Source: Ureibacillus aquaedulcis (GTDB lineage: Bacteria; Bacillota; Bacilli; Bacillales_A; Planococcaceae). Taken from it: a DNA stretch of 64,000 nt. Shown here piece after piece: positions 17,765 to 27,405 of this stretch. Made by a program: the position numbers and the translations under genes. The first letter of the stretch is position 1. Each line of letters opens with the position of its first letter. A model generated the notes under the pieces. That model was not told the DNA's origin and searched no databases. It worked only from the letters and a program-made list of their open reading frames with translations. The stretch covers positions 230,237 through 294,236 of the forward strand of contig NZ_JAUHTQ010000004.1 of NCBI RefSeq assembly GCF_030418165.1, given 5' to 3'.

Positions 17765-17766
17765 TT

Positions 17767-18978
17767 ATGATGGATAGGAAGGCGTTCTTTTTACTGGGAT
17801 TCATAATGTTTTTAACGATGACAGGTTATGGAATAGTACTTCCTACATTACCATTCTTAGCAGACGATTTACACCTTACATCCGTTCAAATGTCATCACT
17901 CATCATTGTTTGGGCAATTGCACAGATGATTACTTCACCAATGTGGGGGCGTTTAGCTGATAGAATAGGGAGAAAACCAGTGTTAATAATGGGGGTTTTG
18001 GGTTTTGGTATAGCCTTCCTAATGTTGATTTTTGCACAAAATTATTGGCAGTTGCTATTAGTAAGGCTAATTGGAGCAGCAATCTCATCTGGTGCTCACC
18101 CTGCTGCTTTTGCAATGGTAGCAGATCAAACGAAAAAGGAATTTAGGAATGAATCTATCGCAAAAATGGGAGCGGTGAATGGTCTGGGTTTCTTATGTGG
18201 TCCAGCAATAGGTGGGTTATTTTCTCCTCTAGGAGTAGTTGTTCCTTTCATTATTGCAGGTTCACTAGCTTTAATCACGCTGCCCTTTGCTCATTTCTAC
18301 ATTCAAGACAAGGTGATTAGTGAGGAAGAAAGTGAGACATCTTCCCAAAAAGAAACGATTTCTTTTTGGAAATCAATCTTAATGATCACAAAAACCGGTT
18401 ATTGGAACCATTATACAATTATCCTGGGGTTATCCATAGCTGCCTCTAGTTTCTTTGGATTATTAGGTTATTTCATGATTGAACGATTTGATGCTACTCC
18501 TGTTTTTGTCAGCCTGGCGTTTAGTGCGCAGGCAGGAGTTTCTGTAGTAGTGCAATTCTTTATCCTAAAGAGATGCTACGAGCTATGGGATGAAGAAACC
18601 ATTACGAAAATAGGATTGGTCATTACAACTATAGGATATTGTTTCATCAGTTTTGCACCCTTTATTTGGGTAGCTATATTAGGCTGTGTACTAACTGGAT
18701 TTGGTCAGTCCTTGGTGCGTCCAACTACGATTGCGATGCTATCTAAACGTAACGAGATGGGGCAAGGGATAACAATGGGACTCCAAAATTCCATGGATAG
18801 TCTCGGAAGAATACTAGGTCCTCTTTGGGGTGGATGGGTATTTGTATTTCTGGCATCGGCTCCATTTATAACTTCTGCACTGATTACTGCACTTCTACTT
18901 GGCATAGCATTTTTGACTGCCTACCGGCAAAAAATCCAAATTACTTTACCTGATCGAAAAGACACTAGTAACTCATAA
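17767..18978 (+). CDS. MFS efflux transporter (DHA1 drug:H+ antiporter type)
   Basis: A 403-residue, 12-helix major facilitator. Motif A, GRLADRIGRKPVLI, lies between helices 2 and 3 at about 61-74, and a central cytoplasmic loop rich in Ser/Glu at about 185-205 divides the two halves. The overall look is of TetA/Bmr/NorA-like exporters. It sits between the thiolase/DUF35 pair and the acyl-CoA ligase, so it could export a toxic pathway compound or be unrelated. Two tandem ATGs (17767, 17770) are possible starts. Upstream leader suggests regulated expression. Confidence 0.85.
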   Translation: MMDRKAFFLLGFIMFLTMTGYGIVLPTLPFLADDLHLTSVQMSSLIIVWAIAQMITSPMWGRLADRIGRKPVLIMGVLGFGIAFLMLIFAQNYWQLLLVRLIGAAISSGAHPAAFAMVADQTKKEFRNESIAKMGAVNGLGFLCGPAIGGLFSPLGVVVPFIIAGSLALITLPFAHFYIQDKVISEEESETSSQKETISFWKSILMITKTGYWNHYTIILGLSIAASSFFGLLGYFMIERFDATPVFVSLAFSAQAGVSVVVQFFILKRCYELWDEETITKIGLVITTIGYCFISFAPFIWVAILGCVLTGFGQSLVRPTTIAMLSKRNEMGQGITMGLQNSMDSLGRILGPLWGGWVFVFLASAPFITSALITALLLGIAFLTAYRQKIQITLPDRKDTSNS

Positions 18979-19003
18979 TTAGCGAAAAGTTGGCTCCTTG
19001 AAA

Positions 19004-19017
19004 TGTAAGCGTTTTAT
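19004..19017. promoter_or_regulatory. Weak cre-like site upstream of acyl-CoA ligase
   Basis: TGTAAGCGTTTTAT matches the CcpA consensus in its first 12 positions but not in the last two. It lies 47 bases upstream of the ligase start. Confidence 0.3.
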
Positions 19018-19063
19018 ATTAAGTTTTTACAGCGAAAATAGTAAATTTTATTAGGAGGGTAAC

Positions 19064-20614
19064 ATGCTATTAACTGAATTATTAGGTGAGAATATTGAAA
19101 AGTTTGGTGAGTATAACCTTCTTTACTATAATGAGGAAACTTATACAAATTCCGAGACTGAAATCATTTGCAAAAAAGTCTCAAGCCTTGTTCATTCCCT
19201 AGGAGTTGAAAAAGGTGATCGGGTACTGATCTGCATGCCGAATTGTCCAGAAGTAATCTTCTCTTATCAAGGTGTATTGGGAGTGGGGGGGATTATTGTT
19301 CCTGTTATGTACCTCCTTCATGAAAATGAAATTAATTATATTTTAAGAAATTCAGAAGCTAAAGTGGTCATCACCTCATCTACACTTCTTCGAAAAATAA
19401 TCAATTCGACAAATGGTTTGAGTGTTGTACCAAAGGTTATATGTATCGATCAACCAGATGAAGCTGACTTGCAAGAAGGCATTAAGGTGATTGAATGGAA
19501 TCAGGCAGTGCCAAATATGCCAATCTATGAAAATAATTCGTTGAATATGAAAGAATCGGATGTTGCGGTCATTTTATATACATCTGGAACTACAGGTGTT
19601 CCAAAGGGAGTTATGCTGACACATAAAAACTTGTACGCCAATTCAATGTCGGGGTTAGCCCTTAGAGAGGAAGAGGATACAAGAGGCACAACAATCGGGG
19701 TTCTTCCATTGGCACATATTTATGGATTCGGGATTATGAATGGGATGTTTTTGCTTGGAAGTTCAGTTGTAATTTTTTCAAAATTTGATGCAGAAGAAGT
19801 ATTTAAAGTAATCGAAAAATATAAGGTAAAATCTTTTGCTGCTGTTCCTGCTATGGTGCATGCAATGCTTTACCATCCCAACGCCGAGCAATATGACTTA
19901 TCGAGCTTAGAAACAGTCGGTTCTGGTTCTGCAGCTCTTGCGGTTAGTTTGCGCCACAAATTTAAAGAAAGGTTTGGAGCAGAGGTACGCGATGCCTACG
20001 GACTCTCGGAGGCTTCTCCTGGTGTTGCAACACAGCGCAATAATATGCCGATTAAGGAAGGCTCCGTAGGCGTCCCGATGCCGGGGGTCAGCATCAAAAT
20101 TGTGGATGAACAAGGTCAGGAAGTAGCTGTCGGTGATGTTGGAGAATTACTTGTCCAAGGCGATAATGTAACGCCTGGTTACTATAAAAATGAAGAAGCA
20201 ACAGAGAAAGCGCTGCAAAATGGCTGGCTCCATACAGGCGATATGGCAAAAGTCGATGAAGAGGGCTATTTATATATTGTAGATCGCAAGAAAGATTTAA
20301 TCATTCGAGGCGGCTTCAATATTTACCCGCGTGACTTAGAAGAATTATTAGTCAAACATGAGGCGGTTCTAGAGGCTGCCGTCATCGGTATTCCTTCTGA
20401 AAGAATGGGGGAAGAGATTCTTGCTTGTATTGTGAAGAAGCAGGGCTTCAACATAAGTGAGAATGAAATAATTCAGTATTGCCAAAAGAATTTGGCAAAA
20501 TACAAGACGCCACGACATATTGAGTTTATCGATGAGCTTCCTAGAAATGGTGTGGGGAAAATACTGAAGACGAAGTTGCGAGAGCATTTTGCCACCCTCA
20601 CTTTAGACAATTAA
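19064..20614 (+). CDS. Acyl-CoA synthetase (AMP-forming)
   Basis: A 516-residue ANL-superfamily acyl-CoA ligase. It activates a carboxylic acid via an acyl-adenylate and transfers it to CoA. The P-loop-like motif is ILYTSGTTGVPKG (about 171-183). The hinge motif is TGDMAKVDEEGY with DRKKD (about 400-420), and the C-terminal catalytic Lys lies in NGVGKILKTKL. It follows GGAGGG with good spacing. It ends 33 bases before the ABC ATPase gene, so uptake and activation are probably co-transcribed. It looks closer to medium-chain/aromatic acid ligases than to dedicated acetyl-CoA synthetases, but the substrate is not readable. Confidence 0.9.
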   Translation: MLLTELLGENIEKFGEYNLLYYNEETYTNSETEIICKKVSSLVHSLGVEKGDRVLICMPNCPEVIFSYQGVLGVGGIIVPVMYLLHENEINYILRNSEAKVVITSSTLLRKIINSTNGLSVVPKVICIDQPDEADLQEGIKVIEWNQAVPNMPIYENNSLNMKESDVAVILYTSGTTGVPKGVMLTHKNLYANSMSGLALREEEDTRGTTIGVLPLAHIYGFGIMNGMFLLGSSVVIFSKFDAEEVFKVIEKYKVKSFAAVPAMVHAMLYHPNAEQYDLSSLETVGSGSAALAVSLRHKFKERFGAEVRDAYGLSEASPGVATQRNNMPIKEGSVGVPMPGVSIKIVDEQGQEVAVGDVGELLVQGDNVTPGYYKNEEATEKALQNGWLHTGDMAKVDEEGYLYIVDRKKDLIIRGGFNIYPRDLEELLVKHEAVLEAAVIGIPSERMGEEILACIVKKQGFNISENEIIQYCQKNLAKYKTPRHIEFIDELPRNGVGKILKTKLREHFATLTLDN

Positions 20615-20647
20615 TGGTATGTCATAAAATTGAAAGGAGGAATTCGA

Positions 20648-22687
20648 TTGGCGCTAAACTCCGACACACTTTTAAAAGTTGAAGAGATGAAAACGGTATT
20701 CAAAACGAGAACGGGGAATCTAGAGGCTGTTGATGGTGTTTCTTTTAGTATTTCAAAAGGCGAAACGGTTGCTATCGTTGGAGAATCGGGATCCGGTAAA
20801 AGTGTTTCTGCACTTTCCATTTTAAGATTGCTGGATAGTAATGGTGAAGTGATTTCAGGGAAAATATTATTTAATGATTTAAATTTGAAAGATTTAAATG
20901 ATGAAGAAATCCGAAAAATTCGGGGCAACGAGATTGCGATGATTTTTCAAGATCCGATGACCTGCTTGGACCCTGTCTATACCATTGGAGACCAAATAAT
21001 TGAGACGATAAAAATTCATGAAGACCTAAGCAAAAATCAATTACGGAAACGTGCACTTGAATTGTTGAAGCTAGTAGGATTGCCAGATCCAGAAAGCAGA
21101 ATTGATGCATTTCCACATCAACTTTCCGGTGGTCAAAGGCAAAGGGTAATGATAGCGATTGCTCTTGCATGCAGACCCAATCTAATAATTGCAGATGAAC
21201 CGACAACAGCCCTTGATGTGACGGTTCAAGCACAGATTATGCAGTTATTGAAAGACTTGCAATCACAATTTGGAACAGCAATTATTCTTGTTACCCACGA
21301 TCTTGGTGTCGTAGCCGAAATGGCGGACAAAGTGGTTGTTGTCTATGCAGGGCAGGTTGTTGAACAGTCATGTGTGAAGGATTTGTTTAACAAACCAGTA
21401 CATCCATATACAGAAGCCTTATTGAAAAGTATTCCCAAAATGGATACAGATAAAAACCGCAGACTCCAAACGATAAAGGGAAATGTACCAAGCTTAAAAG
21501 ATATGCCTGCTGGCTGCCGTTTTCACCCTAGGTGCCCCATGGCTACAGAAAAATGCAAAAATGAAGAACCTCCACTTTTTGAGGTATCTAAAAATCGAGT
21601 TAGTAAGTGCTGGACTGCAGATCCGGAAGTTCAAGAAAAAAAAGAGATTCCTGCATTAATCGAAGAACAGGAGTCTGACTTTGAAGTAAACGAGCATCTA
21701 GCAAGTAAACAATTGCTGTTGGATGTAAGAAACTTGCAAAAATACTTTCCAATTACAAAAGGAATTTTATCGAGAACGGTTGGTCACGTGAAAGCGGTTG
21801 ACGGGGTTTCACTTAATATTAATAAAGGCGAGGTTCTTGGTCTTGTAGGAGAATCAGGTTGTGGGAAGTCAACAGTCGGTCGGTTAATAACCGGACTGAT
21901 CGATTCAACGAATGGTGAAGTCAACTTTGATGGAAAGCAATTATCAAGTGCTAATCGAAAAGAAAAGAAGGGGATTCGGAAACGTATTCAATTTGTTTTT
22001 CAAGATCCTTATAGCTCACTAAATCCGAGAATGACTATCTTAGATATTATCGGTGAACCTTTGGAAGTTCACAATTTAGCCAAAGGAACTACCAAACGAC
22101 AACGGGTAGCAGAGTTGCTTGAAATTGTTGGATTATCCAAAAATGATATGCATAAATTTCCTCATCAATTCTCTGGGGGTCAACGGCAAAGAATTGGAAT
22201 TGCCAGGGCATTGGCAACTGAGCCAGACCTCTTAATCTGTGATGAGGCAGTATCAGCGCTGGACGTTTCTGTTCAAGCCCAAATCCTGAATCTATTGAAG
22301 GATCTTCAACTTAAGATGGGATTATCCTATTTGTTTATTTCACATGATTTGAATGTGGTCAAATATATATCTGATCGAATCGCGGTTATGTACTTAGGGG
22401 AAATTGTTGAGGTGACAGATGCCCAATCCTTATTTAAGGAGCCATTGCATCCTTATTCAAAGGCGCTCATTTCAGCTGTCCCAGTTCCTAATCCCAATAT
22501 TGAAACCGACAGGATCATATTAAGTGGAGAAGTACCAAGTCCGTCAAATCCTCCAAGTGGCTGTAAATTTCATACTAGATGTCCTTTTGCAATGGACGTT
22601 TGCAAGCAACAAAAACCTGAATTGAAAGATATATCTGAAGGGCATACAGTTTCATGTCATCTCTATGGGGAGGAGCAAAGGACATGA
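20648..22687 (+). CDS. Fused ABC transporter ATPase, dipeptide/oligopeptide type (DppD-DppF-like)
   Basis: A single 679-residue protein holding two complete nucleotide-binding domains, equivalent to DppD plus DppF. First NBD: Walker A GESGSGKS (about 45-52), signature LSGGQRQR, and Cys-rich oligopeptide tail [14 protein letters not shown]. Second NBD: Walker A GESGCGKS, signature FSGGQRQR, and tail [14 protein letters not shown]. The two tails carry Cys patterns typical of this family (some bind Fe-S). Start is TTG 20648, seven bases after AAAGGAGG; an earlier TTG overlaps that site. It overlaps the next permease by ATGA. It powers uptake through the two permeases below. Confidence 0.93.
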   Translation: MALNSDTLLKVEEMKTVFKTRTGNLEAVDGVSFSISKGETVAIVGESGSGKSVSALSILRLLDSNGEVISGKILFNDLNLKDLNDEEIRKIRGNEIAMIFQDPMTCLDPVYTIGDQIIETIKIHEDLSKNQLRKRALELLKLVGLPDPESRIDAFPHQLSGGQRQRVMIAIALACRPNLIIADEPTTALDVTVQAQIMQLLKDLQSQFGTAIILVTHDLGVVAEMADKVVVVYAGQVVEQSCVKDLFNKPVHPYTEALLKSIPKMDTDKNRRLQTIKGNVPSLKDMPAGCRFHPRCPMATEKCKNEEPPLFEVSKNRVSKCWTADPEVQEKKEIPALIEEQESDFEVNEHLASKQLLLDVRNLQKYFPITKGILSRTVGHVKAVDGVSLNINKGEVLGLVGESGCGKSTVGRLITGLIDSTNGEVNFDGKQLSSANRKEKKGIRKRIQFVFQDPYSSLNPRMTILDIIGEPLEVHNLAKGTTKRQRVAELLEIVGLSKNDMHKFPHQFSGGQRQRIGIARALATEPDLLICDEAVSALDVSVQAQILNLLKDLQLKMGLSYLFISHDLNVVKYISDRIAVMYLGEIVEVTDAQSLFKEPLHPYSKALISAVPVPNPNIETDRIILSGEVPSPSNPPSGCKFHTRCPFAMDVCKQQKPELKDISEGHTVSCHLYGEEQRT

Positions 22688-23631
22688 TTGAATATATTGT
22701 TAGACGCCTAATTTTCGGAATATTCGTATTATTCATCATGACAACTTTTATTTTTATCGTCATGAGAGCCGTTCCGGGTGATGTTGTTACACTGCAATTG
22801 GCTAATTCCGGGGCTACAGCTGAGCAGATGGACGCATTGAAGGCTGAAATGGGTCTTGATAAAAGTGTGCTGGGTCAACTGGTTGATTGGGTATCGAAAG
22901 CAATACAAGGGGATTTGGGAAATTCGCTTTGGTCAGGTCAGCAAGTTTCGCAAATTATTCTAGAGAGATTGCCAGTGACCATACAATTGGCGCTTATGTC
23001 AATAGTATTAGCCATTATCATTGGGATACCGATTGGGGTCATTTCAGCTGTCAAACAGAATTCCTTTATCGATCACTTCTTAAAAATTATTTCAATAGGC
23101 GGATTATCTATTCCGAATTTTTGGTTGGGACTAATTATGCTAACTGTTTTATCTTTGGCCTTAAACTGGATTCCTCCATTAGGCTATCAATCTTTTGCCG
23201 AGAATCCCTTTGTAAACTTACAACAAATGTTTTTACCGGCAATCTGTTTAGCCATTACCCTCAGTGCCAGTATTGTTCGGATGACCAGGTCCGCTGTACT
23301 TGAAGTGCTGCACTCTGAATTCATTAGAACGGTTCGGGCAAAGGGAGCAAAGGAAGGCATTGTAATATTCAAGCATGCCCTTAGAAATTCCTTGGTTTCC
23401 GTTATTACACTGATTGGTTTGCAAATCGGCTATTTGCTTGGTGGAACAGTGGTGCTTGAATCGATTTTTGCTCTACCCGGTTTAGGCAGCTTGATCTTCG
23501 AATCGGTATTAGTGAGGGACTATCCAATTGTTCAATCGACTGTTTTGGTGTTCGGTGGAATGTTTTTATTAGTAAACTTAATCGTTGATGTGATGTATGG
23601 CTGGGTAGATCCACGGATTCGAGCTAAATAA
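22684..23631 (+). CDS. ABC permease, DppB/OppB type
   Basis: A 315-residue inner-membrane permease with six helices and the EAA loop (about 217-236) that contacts the ATPase. The start overlaps the ATPase stop (ATGA) and follows GGGGAGGAG, so it is preferred over an upstream in-frame ATG. The N-terminus [17 protein letters not shown] is typical of DppB. Forms a heterodimeric channel with the next gene product. Confidence 0.92.
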   Translation: MIEYIVRRLIFGIFVLFIMTTFIFIVMRAVPGDVVTLQLANSGATAEQMDALKAEMGLDKSVLGQLVDWVSKAIQGDLGNSLWSGQQVSQIILERLPVTIQLALMSIVLAIIIGIPIGVISAVKQNSFIDHFLKIISIGGLSIPNFWLGLIMLTVLSLALNWIPPLGYQSFAENPFVNLQQMFLPAICLAITLSASIVRMTRSAVLEVLHSEFIRTVRAKGAKEGIVIFKHALRNSLVSVITLIGLQIGYLLGGTVVLESIFALPGLGSLIFESVLVRDYPIVQSTVLVFGGMFLLVNLIVDVMYGWVDPRIRAK

Positions 23632-23676
23632 AATAGTGCATCAATATTCTTGTTTCAAGAAAAGGAAGTGATTCGC

Positions 23677-24582
23677 ATGTCCCAAGTTCAATTAGACTCT
23701 GAATTGCCAAACGGGAGGATAAAGGCGGGTAAGAATTTGCATTTGAGTAAACTCAAACAGGACTGCAAACGCTTTATTATCACTCAAAAAATTGGTTTCG
23801 TGTCTCTTTTAATTATCCTTGTTGTGGTGGCGATTGCAATCGTTGCCCCGATCATAGCACCTTATGACCCTATAAGTCAGGATCGCGCTGCTTTTCTGGC
23901 AGCTCCAAATGCACAACATGTCATGGGAACGGATGACTTGGGTCGAGATGTGTTCAGCCGACTCGTTTATGGTTCCCAAATATCGTTGCTCGTCGGAATT
24001 GTGACAGTAGTTATCTCAATCATATTAGGAACTTTGATAGGAATGATTTCGGGTTACTTTGGTGGAATCGTTGACATGATCATTCAGCGTATAATGGATG
24101 CGATTATGTCCATCCCGGCATTAATACTGGCATTATTTATCGCAGCATTATTAGGACCTGCAATCCAAAATGTCATTATCGCACTGGTCATAATAGAAGT
24201 ACCTCGTTTTGCAAGAATTGTTCGGGGAGAAATGCTGAGAATCCGTGAATCGAATTATGTCGAAGCATCCCGTTCGGTAGGGGCAGGCTCATTCAGAATT
24301 ATCATGAAACATGGGTTGCCAAATATGATGGCCCCGATTATTGTCATGGCAAGTCTTGCTTTTGGCCAGACAATTATTGCAGAAGCATCACTTAGTTTTC
24401 TTGGAATTGGAACACCGCCCCCTAATCCTTCATGGGGTTTGATGCTTAGTGATGCGAGCATGTATATGGAAAGTGCTCCTTGGCTCGTTCTTTTCCCTGG
24501 ATTAGCTCTTAGTATATTGGTTTTGGCTTTTAACCTATTCGGGGATGCTCTTCGTGATTTCCTCGATCCAAAGATGTCTTAG
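23677..24582 (+). CDS. ABC permease, DppC/OppC type
   Basis: A 301-residue permease with the OppC_N segment before helix 1 and the family stretches MGTDDLGRDVFSRLVYG (about 86-102) and SFLGIGTPPPNPSWG. The start is ATG 23677 after AAGGAAGTG; an earlier ATG lacks a site. Pairs with the DppB-type subunit. Confidence 0.92.
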   Translation: MSQVQLDSELPNGRIKAGKNLHLSKLKQDCKRFIITQKIGFVSLLIILVVVAIAIVAPIIAPYDPISQDRAAFLAAPNAQHVMGTDDLGRDVFSRLVYGSQISLLVGIVTVVISIILGTLIGMISGYFGGIVDMIIQRIMDAIMSIPALILALFIAALLGPAIQNVIIALVIIEVPRFARIVRGEMLRIRESNYVEASRSVGAGSFRIIMKHGLPNMMAPIIVMASLAFGQTIIAEASLSFLGIGTPPPNPSWGLMLSDASMYMESAPWLVLFPGLALSILVLAFNLFGDALRDFLDPKMS

Positions 24583-24622
24583 AGAATTATAAGAGATTAC
24601 TATTTCATAGGAGGGAATGGTT

Positions 24623-26245
24623 ATGGATAAAAAGTTGAAATCAATTTTAGGCCTATTGATTTTGGGATTGCTCATACTAGTAATGAGTGCATGCTCCTCG
24701 GACACACAGAAGAATGAGACGGTATCGGAAAATCCGGGAGTTGAAACCTCGGAACCTAAGAGTGGTGGAACCTATACGATTCTCTCTGCTGCCGATCCGG
24801 ATATGCTCGACCCGCATAAACAGTCATCGATCTATACACATATGATGGCAGGGTTGGTATATAACAAGCTGGTTTCTTATGAAACTGGGCCAGGCGTGGA
24901 TTATACAGATTACAATGTTGTACCGGATCTTGCAGAACGTTGGGAGATTTCAGAAGACGGGAAAGTATACAAATTCTTTTTACGGGAGGCGTACTGGCAT
25001 GATAAAGAACCGGTAAATGGAAGGCAGGTTACAGCAGAGGATGTTGTAGCAACTATGGAAAGAATTATTAATTTACCGGGTCATCAGGCGGCAATTCTTT
25101 CAGAGGTGGAAAGTATCGTGGCTGAAGATTCACAGACAGTTGTCTTTACATTAAAACAACCTTTCGCTCCTTTTTTAAACTTTATGGCAAATCATTTTAT
25201 GTGGATTCTACCGAAAGAGGCGGTGGATGGTGATGTTGATTTAGCAACTGATGCAATCGGAACGGGACCATTTGTATTGGAAGAGTGGGAAGATAATGTG
25301 CAGGCAACCTATACAAAAAATCCAAAATACTATGAAGAAGGAAAACCGTATCTAGATGAAGTAATTTATAAAGTCGTGCCAGACCAAGGTTCTCGTATTG
25401 CTGCATTTAGAACTGGTCAAGCAGATGCAATTGGTGCACTATCACCAGAGCAGCTTACGCAACTTCAAAAAACAAATCCTGATGTTGAAATTTTTGAAGC
25501 ATTGTTTGCAACTCAGGAACAGTTATATATGAATATGGAAAGAGAACCTTTTAATGATATAAAAGTTCGAAAAGCAATCAGTATGGCGGTCGATCGTCAA
25601 TCAATGGTAGATGCCATTTATGGAGGCGGCGAAACGAGTGGACCTGTCAACCCATCTTTGGGTGATTGGGCTTTGCCTTTGGAAGAAAGGGAAGCGTTGC
25701 TGCCATATAACCCTGAGGAAGCCAAAAAGCTGCTGGCTGAGGCTGGATATCCAAACGGTTTTGATACAACGATGATCGTAACGAATGGATATGGAGAACA
25801 ATTAGTGCGTGTTGCTCAATGGGTGGCGGAGGATTTAAGAAATATCGGGATTAATGTTGAAATGGAAATCGTAGAATATGCCACTTACTTCTCGGAAAGA
25901 TGGCCAAATGTAGATTATGACATGGGTGTAGGCTATCAAACTTATTTCCAGGAGCCTGATGAATGGCTTCGTACACAGCTGCACACAAATGGTTCGCGAA
26001 ATTGGTACAACATAAGCGATCCGGAATTAGACAAGATGCTTGATGAACAAAGACTTATCCTGGACGTGGAAGAGAGAAAAGAATATGTATATGATATTCA
26101 ACGTTATGTTTTAGAAAACTTGGTTAACCCTGTACCGCTTTCTACCTACTATACAAAAACTCCGAGACACGCTTATGTAAAAGATTCTTATCCGCATGCT
26201 TCCTATGGATACGGATACCTGAAGGATGTTTGGTTGGATAAATAA
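24623..26245 (+). CDS. Extracellular solute-binding lipoprotein, family 5
   Basis: A 540-residue SBP_bac_5 (DppA/OppA) protein anchored by a lipobox, LVMSAC (Cys24), followed by a Ser/Asp/Glu linker. The signature region GGTYTILSAADPDMLDPHKQ is near residue 50. It captures the imported ligand outside the cell. ATG 24623 lies seven bases from AGGAGGG; the ATG at 24617 is too close. The family transports peptides, nickel, sugars and other compounds. Here the neighbours are acyl-CoA enzymes, so a carboxylated organic ligand is inferred. Confidence 0.92.
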   Translation: MDKKLKSILGLLILGLLILVMSACSSDTQKNETVSENPGVETSEPKSGGTYTILSAADPDMLDPHKQSSIYTHMMAGLVYNKLVSYETGPGVDYTDYNVVPDLAERWEISEDGKVYKFFLREAYWHDKEPVNGRQVTAEDVVATMERIINLPGHQAAILSEVESIVAEDSQTVVFTLKQPFAPFLNFMANHFMWILPKEAVDGDVDLATDAIGTGPFVLEEWEDNVQATYTKNPKYYEEGKPYLDEVIYKVVPDQGSRIAAFRTGQADAIGALSPEQLTQLQKTNPDVEIFEALFATQEQLYMNMEREPFNDIKVRKAISMAVDRQSMVDAIYGGGETSGPVNPSLGDWALPLEEREALLPYNPEEAKKLLAEAGYPNGFDTTMIVTNGYGEQLVRVAQWVAEDLRNIGINVEMEIVEYATYFSERWPNVDYDMGVGYQTYFQEPDEWLRTQLHTNGSRNWYNISDPELDKMLDEQRLILDVEERKEYVYDIQRYVLENLVNPVPLSTYYTKTPRHAYVKDSYPHASYGYGYLKDVWLDK

Positions 26246-26341
26246 TCTATCAATGAGTATGAAAGCATGTAAGTTCCTAAAATTAATCGTTTGGTGAAAG
26301 GTATGTGAGAACACATTCTTATAAAAAAGGGATTGAGTACT

Positions 26342-27310
26342 TTGCAAAAAATTGAAAGATTGGAGCTAACAACCAACTTTCCCATTGGTCCAGTATATTC
26401 ATATGTTGTGTTTGGTGAAAAACTGACACTGATAGATGCCGGGTTAAAAAATGAAGAGGGATGGAATCAGTTAAATAGCGGCCTACATCGTTTAGGAATT
26501 AGCATTTCCGATATCGAGCAAATTGTATTGACTCATCATCATAATGACCATACCGGTATGGTTGATTGGATTCTGGAAAGGAATCCATCGCTTTCCATCT
26601 TTGCCCATAAGGATACCGAAATGATTTTAAAAGATGAGTACTACCTGGAGTGGAGCTCCGAATTTTTTGAGAAGTTATTTATCGAATTCGGATTAACAAG
26701 AGAAATGGCAGCGCAATGGGCCTACCGTAAAGGCCATCGTGATTATTTCGAGATTGCAACCGTGGATGGAGTCCTTAAAGAGGGAGATTATGTACCTGGT
26801 TTACCCTCTTTCCAAGTAATTGAAACGCCGGGTCACTCACAAGATCATATTTCGCTTTATTGCGCGGATGAACAACTGTTTCTTTGTGGAGACCATATCA
26901 TTAAAGGGGTACACGGAGGTATATTTTTAGATGCTCCCGTACATGGAACTGAACGGGCAAAACCATTGCTGCAATATCTTGACAGTTTAGAGAAATGCAG
27001 GGGACTCCCCGCAAAACTAACTTATTCAGGCCATGGCCCCATTATAGAGAATTTGGATGAAGCCATTGATGGACATATAAATAATATTGAAAACCGTGCA
27101 CAGCGCGTTATCAACACACTGAAAAAAGCAAAAGATTCGGCGACAGGATTTGAAATCATTCAGGACATGTACAAAGGCAGATACGAAAAGGCTGTTATAA
27201 CATTCGTGTTTGAAATCGTTAGTGTACTGGATTTATTGCTCGAGCGAAATATCGTGGCTGCCCAAAAACATAATGGAGTCTATCAATACCGTTTAGTAAA
27301 TGGTTTTTGA
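26342..27310 (+). CDS. Metallo-beta-lactamase-fold hydrolase
   Basis: A 322-residue MBL-fold protein. Metal motif THHHNDHTG (about 62-70) is the classical HxHxDH, with further ligands in ETPGHSQDH (His) and CGDHI (Asp), and a late His in YSGHGP. A C-terminal winged-helix-like tail of ~70 residues follows, as in beta-lactamase-like proteins of the LACTB2 type. TTG 26342 is nine bases from AAAGGGA and is preferred; an earlier TTG at 26333 overlaps that site. A plausible role is hydrolysis of a lactone, thioester or ester intermediate, by context only. Confidence 0.85.
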   Translation: MQKIERLELTTNFPIGPVYSYVVFGEKLTLIDAGLKNEEGWNQLNSGLHRLGISISDIEQIVLTHHHNDHTGMVDWILERNPSLSIFAHKDTEMILKDEYYLEWSSEFFEKLFIEFGLTREMAAQWAYRKGHRDYFEIATVDGVLKEGDYVPGLPSFQVIETPGHSQDHISLYCADEQLFLCGDHIIKGVHGGIFLDAPVHGTERAKPLLQYLDSLEKCRGLPAKLTYSGHGPIIENLDEAIDGHINNIENRAQRVINTLKKAKDSATGFEIIQDMYKGRYEKAVITFVFEIVSVLDLLLERNIVAAQKHNGVYQYRLVNGF

Positions 27311-27405
27311 AGAGCTTAAAATGACTTTTCTGTTTGAATAATTCTACAAAACTACTAATAGAATGTTAGGAAATAGTTTTAGTATAAAGTTGGGAGGAAT
27401 TCGAT

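Noticed and set aside
27347..27385. AAAACTA/TAGTTTT inverted repeat upstream of the SDR gene as a TetR site
   Set aside because: Wide spacing and no similarity to the palindromes at 15818-15862.
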